64,000 nt of DNA, from positions 18,902 through 82,901 of the forward strand of contig JAIRKR010000045.1 of assembly GCA_031260015.1 (NCBI GenBank). The letters run 5' to 3'. The notes under the pieces are model-generated. The model worked only from the letters and a program-made list of their open reading frames with translations, was not told the DNA's origin and did no database searches. Below, in pieces: positions 1 through 8,938 of this stretch (the stretch's first letter is position 1; every line of letters starts with the position of its first letter). The stretch is from Puniceicoccales bacterium. Lineage in GTDB: Bacteria; Verrucomicrobiota; Verrucomicrobiia; Opitutales; UBA9783. Made by a program: the position numbers and the translations under genes.

Positions 1-249
1 CCATCGCGCACAAAATTTCTGCAACAAAGTGAAGCGTACCAGGCTGAAATTTTATCTAAACAATGCCTTCGCCGCATTTTTATTGAAGCGGGATGTTCTT
101 ACTTGGCACACCAATTTGTAGGTCTGCATGGTCTTGTGATCGGTATTGACCAATTCGGCATAAGTGCCCCTCAAGGGCAATTGTTTGAAAAATTTGGTCT
201 CACACCGCAGGCCTGTTACCAAAAAATTATGACGCACACCTGGGATTAA
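1..249 (+). CDS. tkt: Transketolase, C-terminal fragment
   Basis: The reading frame is open from the first base and ends at TAA 247-249, giving the last 82 residues of a longer protein whose start lies outside the window. The stretch IDQFGISAPQGQLFEKFGLT matches the conserved C-terminal domain end of transketolases (usual form GxSAPxxxLYEKFGLT). Transketolase moves two-carbon units between sugar phosphates in the non-oxidative pentose phosphate pathway in the cytoplasm. Identification rests only on this end domain; the thiamine-binding part is not visible. The minus-strand frame across the same bases is a shadow. Confidence 0.85.
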   Translation, partial: PSRTKFLQQSEAYQAEILSKQCLRRIFIEAGCSYLAHQFVGLHGLVIGIDQFGISAPQGQLFEKFGLTPQACYQKIMTHTWD

Positions 250-569
250 ATGGAATAACAACCGTAGTGATTTGCGCTCAAGGCTGAATTTTTTTAAGGA
301 CTTAATTCCAAACACTCTAAGGTTGATCTTACTGTTCAGTGCACGCAAAGAAGGCATACGTTTTTTCCATACGGCAGATTAAAGTAAACTAGATTTGTAT
401 CTTTTACGAAATCATTGGAAAAAATCACGAATATACTACTCACAAAACAGGAAGTACCTGCAAAACGTTTTTCAAACGGTGAACTTTAAAATTTTTGATC
501 TAAAGATAAAATCACAAAAAGTACTCACCGTATCTCAAAGTAGAGAAGGGATTCTTTGCCAATTACTCG
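250..569. other. Intergenic region between convergent tkt and fabF
   Basis: AT-rich 320-base spacer between the tkt stop and the fabF stop, which point at each other. I see no convincing coding frame, RNA gene or strong terminator hairpin. A 62-codon plus frame beginning at a TTG at 395 has no ribosome site and no recognisable composition. Confidence 0.5.
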
Positions 570-1811
570 TCAGAATTTTTTAAATAGAAGAGCTGCGTTT
601 TGCCCACCGAAGCCCAAATTATTGGTGATAGCAATGTGTACAGGTTTAGTAACTGCTTTGTTGGGAGTATAGTTTAAATCGCATTCGGGGTCTTGCGTTT
701 CGTAATTTATGGTAGGAGGAATGGTATTGGTATTCAAAGTTTTTACGGTCGCGATGGCCTCTACGGCTCCCGCGGCTCCCAGTAAATGTCCCAACATAGA
801 TTTGATGGAACTAATGTTGAGTTTGTAAGCATGTGGGCCAAAAACGTGTTTAATGGCCTTCGTTTCCACCAAATCATTGTAATAAGTAGATGTCCCATGC
901 GCATTAATGTAATCAACTTCATGCGGCTTAAGACGCGCTTTTCGAAGTAGGTCTTCGTAACATTGAATGAGTGCTCTGCCAGATGGGTCTGGACGTGTTA
1001 TGTGAAACGCATCGCAGGTGGCCGCGTACGCAATCAACTCGCAGTAGATTTTTGCACCCCGTTTTTGCGCATGCTCCAATGTTTCCAGTACTAAAACACC
1101 GGCACCTTCCCCCATAATAAATCCGTCACGGTGAGCATCAAAAGGGCGACTTGCTAATTCCGGCGTGTCGTTAAAGTGGGAGCTCATGGCTTTCATGGCG
1201 CAAAATCCTGAAAATGCTAGGGTTTGGATAGCCGCCTCACTCCCTCCCGTGATCATAACTTCTGCATCGCCAAAGCGCAGTAGGTTAAAAGCCTCACCTA
1301 TGGCATGAGCTCCCGACGTACAAGCACTCACAACACCGAAATTGGGCCCCCGCGCACCCACTTCAATGGCTACGGTCCCCGCAGCTATATTGCAGATGGT
1401 GGAGGGTATCATGAAGGGGGAAACTTTACGTGGTCCTCTGGAAAATAAAGTAAACGCCTGCTCTTGAATATTGGCCATCCCGCCAATGCCTGTACCTATG
1501 AGAACACCACATTGGTCCGCTTCCTCTGCCGTAATGGAAAATTTTGCATCCTGCAATGCCATACGCGAGGCGGCAACGGCGAAATGTACGTAAGGGTCCG
1601 TTCGTTTTGCCTCTTTTGTATCCATATAACGCGATGGATCAAAATTGACAACTTCTGAGGCAATTTGGGTAGGCAATTCGGAAACATCCAATTTTGTCAA
1701 AGGTCGAATGCCGGAACGACCTTCAACCAATGCTGCCCAAAAGTCTTCGACGTTATGTCCCAAGGCATTGACAGTCCCTAGTCCCGTAACAACTACCCGC
1801 TTGGGTTGCAT
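570..1811 (-). CDS. fabF: Beta-ketoacyl-ACP synthase II (FabF)
   Basis: Condensing enzyme of type II fatty acid synthesis: it elongates acyl-ACP with malonyl-ACP. The nucleophile cysteine lies in SACTSG at about residue 164, and the two catalytic histidines lie in NAHGTSTYYND (about 305) and GHLLGAAGAVEA (about 340), the normal C-H-H set. Length of about 413 residues is normal. I chose ATG 1811 because GGAAAG lies just upstream and the protein then begins MQPKRVVVTG; an in-frame GTG at 1820 is an alternative. It is the last gene of a minus-strand fabG-acpP-fabF cluster, 20 bases after acpP. Confidence 0.95.
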   Translation of the reverse strand: MQPKRVVVTGLGTVNALGHNVEDFWAALVEGRSGIRPLTKLDVSELPTQIASEVVNFDPSRYMDTKEAKRTDPYVHFAVAASRMALQDAKFSITAEEADQCGVLIGTGIGGMANIQEQAFTLFSRGPRKVSPFMIPSTICNIAAGTVAIEVGARGPNFGVVSACTSGAHAIGEAFNLLRFGDAEVMITGGSEAAIQTLAFSGFCAMKAMSSHFNDTPELASRPFDAHRDGFIMGEGAGVLVLETLEHAQKRGAKIYCELIAYAATCDAFHITRPDPSGRALIQCYEDLLRKARLKPHEVDYINAHGTSTYYNDLVETKAIKHVFGPHAYKLNISSIKSMLGHLLGAAGAVEAIATVKTLNTNTIPPTINYETQDPECDLNYTPNKAVTKPVHIAITNNLGFGGQNAALLFKKF

Positions 1812-1831
1812 TCTTTCCACGCGCCTTTACT

Positions 1832-2089
1832 TTACTTATTATTGGCTTTATCCACAATATATTGGATAACCTCACCCACGGTTTTTAATTTTTCGGCATC
1901 CGCTTCCGGGATTTCGCCTTCTATTAAATCCTTAAATTCCTCCTCCAAGTCCATAATTAATTGAACTTGATCTAGGGAATCGGCGCTCAAATCATTTGTA
2001 AAGGAAGCTTCCGGCGTCACTTGTTCTTCTTTGACACTGAAAGTATTTGCTATAACACGTTTAACTCTTTGTTCGATTGTTTCTGTCAT
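1832..2089 (-). CDS. acpP: Acyl carrier protein
   Basis: Small acidic carrier of growing acyl chains, 85 residues, normal for the family. The phosphopantetheine attachment serine is in DLSADSLDQVQ at about residue 38. The prosthetic group would be added by AcpS, encoded at 21052. It sits between fabG and fabF, the classic arrangement, so co-transcription is likely. No clear Shine-Dalgarno site is visible before the ATG; the upstream leader is a run of A and T. Confidence 0.97.
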   Translation of the reverse strand: MTETIEQRVKRVIANTFSVKEEQVTPEASFTNDLSADSLDQVQLIMDLEEEFKDLIEGEIPEADAEKLKTVGEVIQYIVDKANNK

Positions 2090-2150
2090 AATAAAAAGAA
2101 TTAATTTTTACACGGTAAGGGCTTTTTTTAAAAAATCAAGATCAAAGATT

Positions 2151-2894
2151 TTACATTACCATACCACCATCCACACGTACCACCTGTCCCGTTATATAAT
2201 TGGCTTCAGCGGAAGCCAAAAACACAGCCACAGCAGCAACTTCCTCGGGAAGGCCGAAACGTCTGAGCGGAATGCACTTTTTTGCCTGTTCCACGATAGT
2301 TTCATGCAAGCTTTGTGTCATATCGGTGGCGATAAATCCCGGAGCAATGGCGTTTACGGTAATGTTTCGTCCCGCCAATTCTTTTGCCAAAGATTTTGTA
2401 AAACCCAATAAACCTGCCTTGGCAGCCGAATAATTCACCTGTCCCGCATTGCCGGTAATACCCGCAACAGAAGATACGTTAATAATACGCCCCCACCGCT
2501 TTTGTACCATGGGTTGAACAAAAGATTTGCACACGTAAAATGCGCTGAATAAATTTGTCAAGAGGACTTGTTCCCAATCCTCATCCTTCATTCTAACAAA
2601 TAATTTATCACACGTAATACCTGCATTGTTTACCAAAATATCGACCGCTTCGTATCGACTCAAAATTTGATTGGCAATTTCATAGACAGCGTTTTTAGAT
2701 GAAACATCCACCGGAAAAGCTTCGGCCTTATTTCCCTGTTGCCGGATACCTTCGGCGACCTGTTGGCAGTTGGCCGCCGTTCGGCTGATGCAAATGACGT
2801 TTGCACCTTCTTGGGCAAGACGTTCTGCGATTACCTTTCCAATACCGCGTCCCGCGCCCGTTACCAAAGCAATTTTATCCGTCAACTTTTTCAT
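2151..2894 (-). CDS. fabG: 3-oxoacyl-ACP reductase (FabG)
   Basis: NADPH-dependent reductase of fatty acid elongation, short-chain dehydrogenase family. Visible motifs: cofactor loop GAGRGIG near residue 12, NNAG near 88, catalytic serine in NVSSVAG (about 140) and the YSAAK tyrosine-lysine pair (about 153). The frame is open further upstream to a TTG, but the first ATG consistent with FabG proteins is 2894 (MKKLTDKIALVTG), giving 247 residues. First gene of the fabG-acpP-fabF cluster. Confidence 0.95.
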   Translation of the reverse strand: MKKLTDKIALVTGAGRGIGKVIAERLAQEGANVICISRTAANCQQVAEGIRQQGNKAEAFPVDVSSKNAVYEIANQILSRYEAVDILVNNAGITCDKLFVRMKDEDWEQVLLTNLFSAFYVCKSFVQPMVQKRWGRIINVSSVAGITGNAGQVNYSAAKAGLLGFTKSLAKELAGRNITVNAIAPGFIATDMTQSLHETIVEQAKKCIPLRRFGLPEEVAAVAVFLASAEANYITGQVVRVDGGMVM

Positions 2895-3103
2895 GGATGA
2901 CCTACTATGTTTGGATAAATTTTTCAAAAAACAAGACGGAAATTTAAAAAAGAAGTTTTTTTACTGCAATAATGCGTACCTACAATGATAGCTATTGTCC
3001 GCGTTTAAATCGTTTTTGTTGGTGTAATTCCAAGATTTATTCAGTGTTGGCAATAAAAACGCAATGCGTGTTAATTATTTTAATGCGTAAATGCGACTAG
3101 GCA

Positions 3104-3132
3104 TTGACAAACGTATTGGTGGAACCTAAAGT
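3104..3132 (+). promoter_or_regulatory. Promoter of ndk, predicted leaderless
   Basis: TTGACA at 3104-3109, a 17-base spacer and TAAAGT at 3127-3132. The ATG of ndk begins at 3140, only 7 bases past the -10 box, so transcription would start at or next to the start codon. This also explains why the longer in-frame start at TTG 3104 is wrong: those bases are the -35 box. Confidence 0.65.
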
Positions 3133-3139
3133 AAATTTC

Positions 3140-3559
3140 ATGATTGAAAGAACTTTGGTCATTCTCAAGCCGGATTGTATGCAAAAAAGTTTGGCTGGCG
3201 CAGTAATGGAAAGATTTACTCAGGCGGGATTATCTTTGGTTGCTTGCAAGATGATACGTTTACAGGAATCTTTGCTGCGAGAACATTACGATTTCTTGAT
3301 GGATAAACCTTTTTTCCCAAACATTATGAAATATATGATGGAATGTCCAGTGCTAGTGCTGGTTTTCAGTGGAGAAAATGCAATTGCGGTAACACGCGGT
3401 TTATTGGGTCCTACAGATTCGTCCCTCGCTCCAAAAGGAACGATTCGGGGAGATTTTGGTCAGGATAAATCGAGAAACATAGCGCATGCATCCGATAGTC
3501 GAGAGACGGCTGCCAAAGAAATTGCAAGGTTTTTTACAGAGAGTGAAATTTTTGCCTAA
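3140..3559 (+). CDS. ndk: Nucleoside diphosphate kinase
   Basis: Transfers the gamma phosphate of ATP to nucleoside diphosphates through a phosphohistidine. It begins MIERTLVILKPDC, the family N-terminus, contains GTIRGDFG, and the active-site histidine lies in NIAHASDS near residue 115. Length of 139 residues is typical. The start at 3140 is supported by homology and by a promoter whose -10 box ends 7 bases upstream; there is no Shine-Dalgarno site. It opens a plus-strand run with a receiver protein, a phosphatase and clpB. Confidence 0.96.
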   Translation: MIERTLVILKPDCMQKSLAGAVMERFTQAGLSLVACKMIRLQESLLREHYDFLMDKPFFPNIMKYMMECPVLVLVFSGENAIAVTRGLLGPTDSSLAPKGTIRGDFGQDKSRNIAHASDSRETAAKEIARFFTESEIFA

Positions 3560-3567
3560 TTTGCATT

Positions 3568-4590
3568 ATGTTAGCTGAATGTTTACCGTGTTGTTGTTAT
3601 CCAACAGAAGTTGTTTTTCTGGACGATAGTCAATCCTATCTTCAGATGTTAGAATTATTTTTTCAACAATCGAATTTACCCGTTTCTCCTAAACTGTTCT
3701 CCAACGCCCATGAAGCTTTGGATTACATCAATGCGAGCGATAAAATGGTCCATCGGCAAGCGCTGTTTGCACATTTGCTAAAACATGTGGACACGTTTCA
3801 AATCAATAATTACGCATTGACGGTGAATGTATTTGATTTGCATCGTGTAGCCTACAATCCCAATCGTTTATCTCAAATTTCCGTGATTGTTTCCGATTAT
3901 GATTTGGGAGATCAAGGCACAGGCATTGATTTTTGTAAGGCCATTGTGGATAAAAATATTCAAAAAATTCTTCTTACGGGGCAATCGGAACATGATTTTG
4001 TGATTAAAGCTTTCAACGAAGGCTTCATCCAACGATTTGTGCATAAGCAAGAAATCAATGATTTTGACGATATTGTGCAGATACTTACGAAAGCACAAAG
4101 AGCCTATTTTCAGCAGATCACAAAGACAATTATTGAAGCCGTAGGCAGTCGACCCCATTTCCCGCTTGCGGTTTATTGCCTGCAATTTCAAACGTTTTTT
4201 GAAAATTTATTAAAAAATTACGATATTGTAGAATATTATTTGCTGGATCCCGTAGGCAGTTACTTGTTATTGGACAAAGCGGGTGTTTCGAGGATTTTGT
4301 TCGTCCAAAACCAAGATCAACATCAGGCAAATTTATTGGACTTAAAGGACGAAATTGGGCAATCCATCTCCCAAGAAATGGAAGCCCCACTGCGTCGAGG
4401 CGAATACATCGTGTGCAATCCTACCTATTTGGATGGCGTAAAGAGAACGTTAGACGTGGTACATTCCATTTTCCCCGCAGTCACCATTAGAGACGATACC
4501 GAAGATGTTTCTTTCTACTGTGCGCTTGCCAATGACAACTGGCTATTGGATATTCAAAAGTACAAAATACCGCAATTACTTAGGCAATGA
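3568..4590 (+). CDS. Atypical response-regulator receiver protein
   Basis: 340 residues. The N-terminal half is a receiver domain: acidic pair in VVFLDDSQ (about residue 18), phosphoacceptor aspartate in VSDYDLG (about 112), threonine in ILLTGQSE (about 135) and lysine in FVHKQE (about 155). The gap from first to second motif is about 55 residues longer than usual, so an insertion splits the fold after strand 2. The C-terminal 180 residues match no output domain I recognise and contain no helix-turn-helix. The next gene, a tyrosine phosphatase, starts inside its stop codon (4-base overlap), which implies translational coupling. Partner kinase not in the window. Confidence 0.75.
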   Translation: MLAECLPCCCYPTEVVFLDDSQSYLQMLELFFQQSNLPVSPKLFSNAHEALDYINASDKMVHRQALFAHLLKHVDTFQINNYALTVNVFDLHRVAYNPNRLSQISVIVSDYDLGDQGTGIDFCKAIVDKNIQKILLTGQSEHDFVIKAFNEGFIQRFVHKQEINDFDDIVQILTKAQRAYFQQITKTIIEAVGSRPHFPLAVYCLQFQTFFENLLKNYDIVEYYLLDPVGSYLLLDKAGVSRILFVQNQDQHQANLLDLKDEIGQSISQEMEAPLRRGEYIVCNPTYLDGVKRTLDVVHSIFPAVTIRDDTEDVSFYCALANDNWLLDIQKYKIPQLLRQ

Positions 4591-5060
4591 ATTTAGTTAA
4601 GACTTTATTTGTATGTACCGGCAATACCTGCCGTAGTCCCTTTGCTGCAGTGGCTTTAACAGACTTTATAAAAAAACATTATCCGCAGCAGGAAGACTTT
4701 TTTTTAGTGAGATCGGAGGGAATTTACGCCCGTGAAGGCCGGCCGGCATCCACTTTGGCGTTCGAGGTTGCGCGAGAATATCATTTGGATTTGTCAATGC
4801 ACAGGTCTACGGTACTGACAACATCGTCCGTCCGCGCATTCCATGTAATTTTGACGATGACGCAGGAGCATTTAGACTGCTTAAAAGATCAATTTTCTGC
4901 ACCTTCAAAGAAAACATTTCTAATGAGCCAATGGCTGGATGGCAAAGAAATTCTTGATCCGTTTTCCGGCAATGCAGATACGTATACGCAGGTTTTTGAA
5001 CACATAATGCTTTGCATTCCTTCCATTGCCGAATACTTGTTGCGTTTGGCGAAGGCATGA
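4587..5060 (+). CDS. Low-molecular-weight protein-tyrosine phosphatase
   Basis: The P-loop FVCTGNTCRSP near residue 8 is the C-x5-R signature of the LMW-PTP/arsenate reductase-like family, and the general-acid aspartate is probable in ILDPFSG near residue 130. Length of 157 residues is normal. Bacterial members act on tyrosine-phosphorylated proteins, often linked to exopolysaccharide or stress control; the substrate here is unknown. It overlaps the upstream receiver gene by 4 bases, suggesting the two proteins work in one signalling unit. Confidence 0.88.
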   Translation: MNLVKTLFVCTGNTCRSPFAAVALTDFIKKHYPQQEDFFLVRSEGIYAREGRPASTLAFEVAREYHLDLSMHRSTVLTTSSVRAFHVILTMTQEHLDCLKDQFSAPSKKTFLMSQWLDGKEILDPFSGNADTYTQVFEHIMLCIPSIAEYLLRLAKA

Positions 5061-5168
5061 ACGGTTTAAAAGAAAGTTGCCTAATTCAGTGGCTTTTGTG
5101 CGTCTTTAAAGTTTGATATTTGAAACATCCATAAAATAATTGCAATATAAGTAAGGGGGATGGTTGAT

Positions 5169-7307
5169 ATGAATCAGGTAAATGATACAGGTAAATCGAA
5201 GGCAAATTTTGAGGCTCTAAATAAATATGCCAAAGACATAACACAACTCGCCAATGAAGGTAAAATGGATCCCGTTATTGGCAGAGATGAAGAGATTCGA
5301 AGAACCATTCAAGTATTGTCGAGGCGCACAAAAAATAATCCTATTTTAATTGGTGAGCCTGGTGTGGGCAAGACGGCTATCGCAGAAGGATTGGCTTGCC
5401 GGATCATTAACCGCGATGTTCCGGATTCCATTAAAGATAAAAAAGTTATGGCACTGGATATGGGGCTATTGATTGCTGGAGCCAAGTATCGAGGAGAATT
5501 TGAAGAGCGGCTAAAGGCTGTTTTAAAGGAGGTATCGGAACATAATGACGTCATTTTATTCATCGACGAAATTCATGCGCTTATGGGGGTTGGGCAGATG
5601 GAGGGTGCCATGGATGCCTCCAATATGCTTAAACCCGCTTTGGCAAGGGGAGAATTGCGTTGCATAGGTTCAACAACTTTGAACGAATATCGTCGGTATA
5701 TTGAAAAAGATTTTGCGTTTGCGAGGCGATTTCAGCCCGTATTTGTGAGTGAACCGAGCGTATTGGATTCAATTTCAATTTTGCGAGGACTCAAGGAAAA
5801 ATACGAATTGCACCATGGTGTCAGAATTAGTGATGCGGCCGTCATTGCCGCCTGTACTTACTCGCATCGATACATAAGCGATCGGTTTTTGCCGGATAAG
5901 GCCATTGATCTCATGGATGAAGCGGCCAGTAGATTGAAGATGACCATGGATTCGAAACCGGAAGAAATTGATGAGCTAGATCGTAAAATCATGCAGCTGA
6001 AGATTGAGCAGGAAGTCTTAAAAAAAGAGTCGGACAACGCGTCCAGAGAGAGGCTTGCAAAAATTCAGGCCGAGCTTGAGACTTTGGGCAAACAATCCAC
6101 CGAGCTGAATGCGCGATGGAATTTAGAGAAAAAGAGTATCGAGGAAATAAAGCGCATAAAAGGTCAAATTGAAGAAACTAAAAATAATGCTGAAATTGCC
6201 CAACGTAACGCCGATTTTTCAAAAGCGGGTGAAATGTTATACAGCAAACTTCCCGCATTGCAGAAACGATTACAGGAGCTTCAAAGGGACGAGCACTTAA
6301 CCCAGAAGCACCATGAGGTAACGGAGGATGACATCGCAACCGTGGTCTCTCGTTGGACGGGCATTCCCGTTGAAAAAATGCTTGTGGGGGAAAAAGAACG
6401 CTTGTTGACGATGGAATCTAAACTCAAGGAGTGCGTCGTTGGGCAAGATCAGGCCGTGAATACCGTAGCCGATTGTATTCGAAGATCAAGAGCTGGCATT
6501 GCGGATCCGCGCAGACCCATAGGTTCATTTTTATTTTTAGGTCCAACGGGTGTTGGAAAAACGGAATTATCGAAGGCACTGGCTCAATTTTTATTCGACG
6601 ACAAAAATAATATGATTCGAATCGATATGTCGGAATACATGGAAAAACATTCCATATCTCGATTAATTGGGGCCCCTCCGGGATATGTGGGATACGAGCA
6701 GGGAGGTGAATTGACGGAAGCGGTTAAAAGGCGTCCCTATTCCGTTGTGTTATTTGACGAGGTTGAGAAAGCGCACAACGATGTTTTCAACATTTTACTG
6801 CAAGTATTGGACGAAGGCCATTTAACGGATGGATTGGGACGTAATGTCAATTTTAAGAACACAATCATCATTTTAACATCCAATTTAGGTTCGGAATTTT
6901 TCCTCAACGCATCTTTATCCAAAACATCCATACATGCGGAAGTGATGAAAGTTGTGAGGGCCAGTTTTAGGCCCGAGCTGCTCAACCGACTGGATGAGAT
7001 ACTCATTTTTAACAACTTGTCCACGCAAGAGATGAGGGGTATTGTAGAAATTCAGCTGCAAGATCTTGCCGCAAGACTGGAAGAAAAAAAGGTTTCCATA
7101 AGTTTTGGAGATCCCCTCAAGGCGTGGTTATGCGAAATAGGTTACGATCCCGTTTACGGTGCGCGTCCTTTAAAAAGAGCCATTCAAAAACATGTTTGCG
7201 ATTTGATTGCGCGTAAGATCATTGCGGGAGACTTAACCGAGGGTACCCACGTAAAGATCGATTGTCGAAATGAGCAAGTAACTGCGGTATTACCTACACT
7301 CCAGTAA
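5169..7307 (+). CDS. clpB: ClpB-type disaggregase lacking the N-terminal domain
   Basis: Hexameric AAA+ chaperone that pulls proteins out of aggregates with DnaK. First ATPase domain: Walker A GEPGVGKT (about residue 61) and Walker B ILFIDEIHAL. A long coiled-coil middle domain (about 255-375) marks ClpB rather than ClpA or ClpC. Second ATPase domain: GPTGVGKTELSK (about 460) and VVLFDEVEKAH. The usual Clp N-domain of about 150 residues is absent, and only about 100 bases separate this gene from the previous one, so it is not hidden upstream. I prefer ATG 5169 because AAGGGGG lies about 9 bases before it; ATG 5160 is too close to that site. Confidence 0.9.
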   Translation: MNQVNDTGKSKANFEALNKYAKDITQLANEGKMDPVIGRDEEIRRTIQVLSRRTKNNPILIGEPGVGKTAIAEGLACRIINRDVPDSIKDKKVMALDMGLLIAGAKYRGEFEERLKAVLKEVSEHNDVILFIDEIHALMGVGQMEGAMDASNMLKPALARGELRCIGSTTLNEYRRYIEKDFAFARRFQPVFVSEPSVLDSISILRGLKEKYELHHGVRISDAAVIAACTYSHRYISDRFLPDKAIDLMDEAASRLKMTMDSKPEEIDELDRKIMQLKIEQEVLKKESDNASRERLAKIQAELETLGKQSTELNARWNLEKKSIEEIKRIKGQIEETKNNAEIAQRNADFSKAGEMLYSKLPALQKRLQELQRDEHLTQKHHEVTEDDIATVVSRWTGIPVEKMLVGEKERLLTMESKLKECVVGQDQAVNTVADCIRRSRAGIADPRRPIGSFLFLGPTGVGKTELSKALAQFLFDDKNNMIRIDMSEYMEKHSISRLIGAPPGYVGYEQGGELTEAVKRRPYSVVLFDEVEKAHNDVFNILLQVLDEGHLTDGLGRNVNFKNTIIILTSNLGSEFFLNASLSKTSIHAEVMKVVRASFRPELLNRLDEILIFNNLSTQEMRGIVEIQLQDLAARLEEKKVSISFGDPLKAWLCEIGYDPVYGARPLKRAIQKHVCDLIARKIIAGDLTEGTHVKIDCRNEQVTAVLPTLQ

Positions 7308-7344
7308 ACTTTAGTAGGAAACTGCCGGAGTTAAAGTACATACA

Positions 7345-8874
7345 TCAAGCGGGTTGCTCTTGTTCAACAGGTCTATCTGCTTTAGCCATTTCCATAACGA
7401 CTTCGTAGGGGGGTATCGTAACTTTTTCAAGTTGATGATCTTTGTTCTCTGGCTTCGCATTATGTTCTTCAATTCTTGCATTGTCGTCCATACAGGCTGC
7501 AAAAAATTCCAGAGCGTATCCGGCTTGCGCTGCCGAAGGCCTTGCACTCGGGTCAGGACTGACGCAGTCTCTGATGAGTCCGCAGAGAAATTTAAACTGA
7601 TCGTCTGAGTACACTTTTTCTGGGTCGAACAAGTTTTTATATTTGTCAGGGTTTGCCAGTATTTTTTCATAAAATCCTTGTCGATTAAAATCCTCCAGCG
7701 CACAATCGGGAGCATGTTGTTGTATTTTGGCATTAATGTATTGAATCATGTTGTTCGGCAATGGATAATATTCGTTCTCCAATCCATTGAGCAAGAAGTT
7801 CTTAATAGGTGCTTCCTGAAAAAAATTATCTACGAGCGTCACTCCAAGTGCATAAACATCCACTGCGCTGGAAACAGGAGAAGGAGGTTCCTGAAAACAT
7901 TCGAGAGCCATAAAATGGGGCGTTCCTGCAAATACTGATAAGCTTTCTTGGTCTGTTTTTCGACACGCCAACCCTTGATCAATTAATTTGGTCATCACGG
8001 TACCATCGGTATTTACATGTACCATCGTGTTCTCAGGTTTTATATCACGGTGAACGAGGCCAGCTTCGTGCGTAACGGCAATACTATTGGCAAGTTCTGC
8101 ACCTATTCTGGCATGGATTGTAATACCTTTGCTATCCTTTACAGGATTATCTTGCAAATATTTAAACATTTCCGATCCTTGAGCTCTTTCAAACACAAGA
8201 ACTTTTTGATCATCTACATCCAAAACACCTTTGTATTGGGTGACAAAATCTACGCCCTGCGCATAAAAGGCTTCTGAAGATTTTTGCATAGTTCCAACTC
8301 CGGACATCAGGATTTCATTGGCGTTTATTTCTAGTTCAATGAGGTCAACAGCATCAGTGTGCATTGCTTTAAAAATGTACTTTCCGTCTTCACTCCCATA
8401 AACTGCTCCGAAGTTACCTTGGCCCAATGGAGTATAGGATTGGCATTACTCCAAAGAGATTTTAAAGTATTACTATCTTCGATTGCTGTTCCGGATCCAC
8501 TTTGCCCCAACGAAGTAGAATTGCGGCTATCCCCAGAAGATTTTAAAGTATTAGCATCTTCGATTGCTGCTTTGAGTTCTTTGTAGATCGACAATGTGCT
8601 TTTGGGTAAATATTTTTCATATTTTGGATCAAGGGATAATTTATTGTCATTATCTGCACTGCTTATGAAACTTTTGATCTGCCCTAGAGCCACGTTGCGT
8701 TTCCCTAATGTAAAAACATTGGCTAAAAATGCATAATTTTGCCGCAATGTTAGTTGATAGTTTTTCACTTATTTCTGCAGTTCTGCCATCTAAAGTCGTA
8801 CCAACAGTACTGCTAGGTGAGCCTGCGTGTTCTACAGATGGAGTATTGATATGAGGATCATTTGAAATTGACAT
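7345..8874 (-). pseudogene. Eukaryotic-like Ser/Thr protein kinase gene, frame-disrupted
   Basis: The kinase domain lies at 7345-8445: glycine loop GQGNFGAVYG, ATP lysine in YIFKAMH, helix-C glutamate in IELEINANE, catalytic HRDIKPEN, then IDQGLAC where DFG is normal (DQG), and PHFMALECF in place of APE. The N-terminal part starts at ATG 8874 (MSISNDPHINT) in the same frame, but about 8450-8750 reads only in another frame. So there are two compensating shifts, near 8740 and in 8428-8450. The second is a 2-base excess inside a tandem duplication. Function would be protein phosphorylation, perhaps of host targets. It follows mnmA on the same strand. Recent decay, sequencing error or programmed shift cannot be told apart here. 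Confidence 0.7.
8416..8571 (-). repeat. Imperfect tandem duplication (81-83 bp period) in the kinase gene
   Basis: Bases 8416-8490 and 8499-8571 are diverged copies; both contain the core TTTTAAAGTATTA followed by ATCTTCGATTGCTG. They encode the paired peptide IEDANTLKS / IEDSNTLKS just before the glycine-rich loop. The copy nearest the kinase is 2 bases longer, which accounts for the frame break there. Confidence 0.8.
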
Positions 8875-8938
8875 ACTTGACAACAAAGCAAGTTAAATGC
8901 CAACTAAGCTCAACGCAAAAACTTCAAGGAAGTTTTAC

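Noticed and set aside
52..357. 101-codon minus frame over the window start
   Set aside because: It is antisense to the transketolase end, which has clear family motifs in the plus frame.
395..583. 62-codon plus frame between tkt and fabF
   Set aside because: TTG start, no ribosome site, overlaps the fabF end, no recognisable composition.
7311..7733. 140-codon minus frame
   Set aside because: Out-of-frame shadow of the kinase C-terminus.
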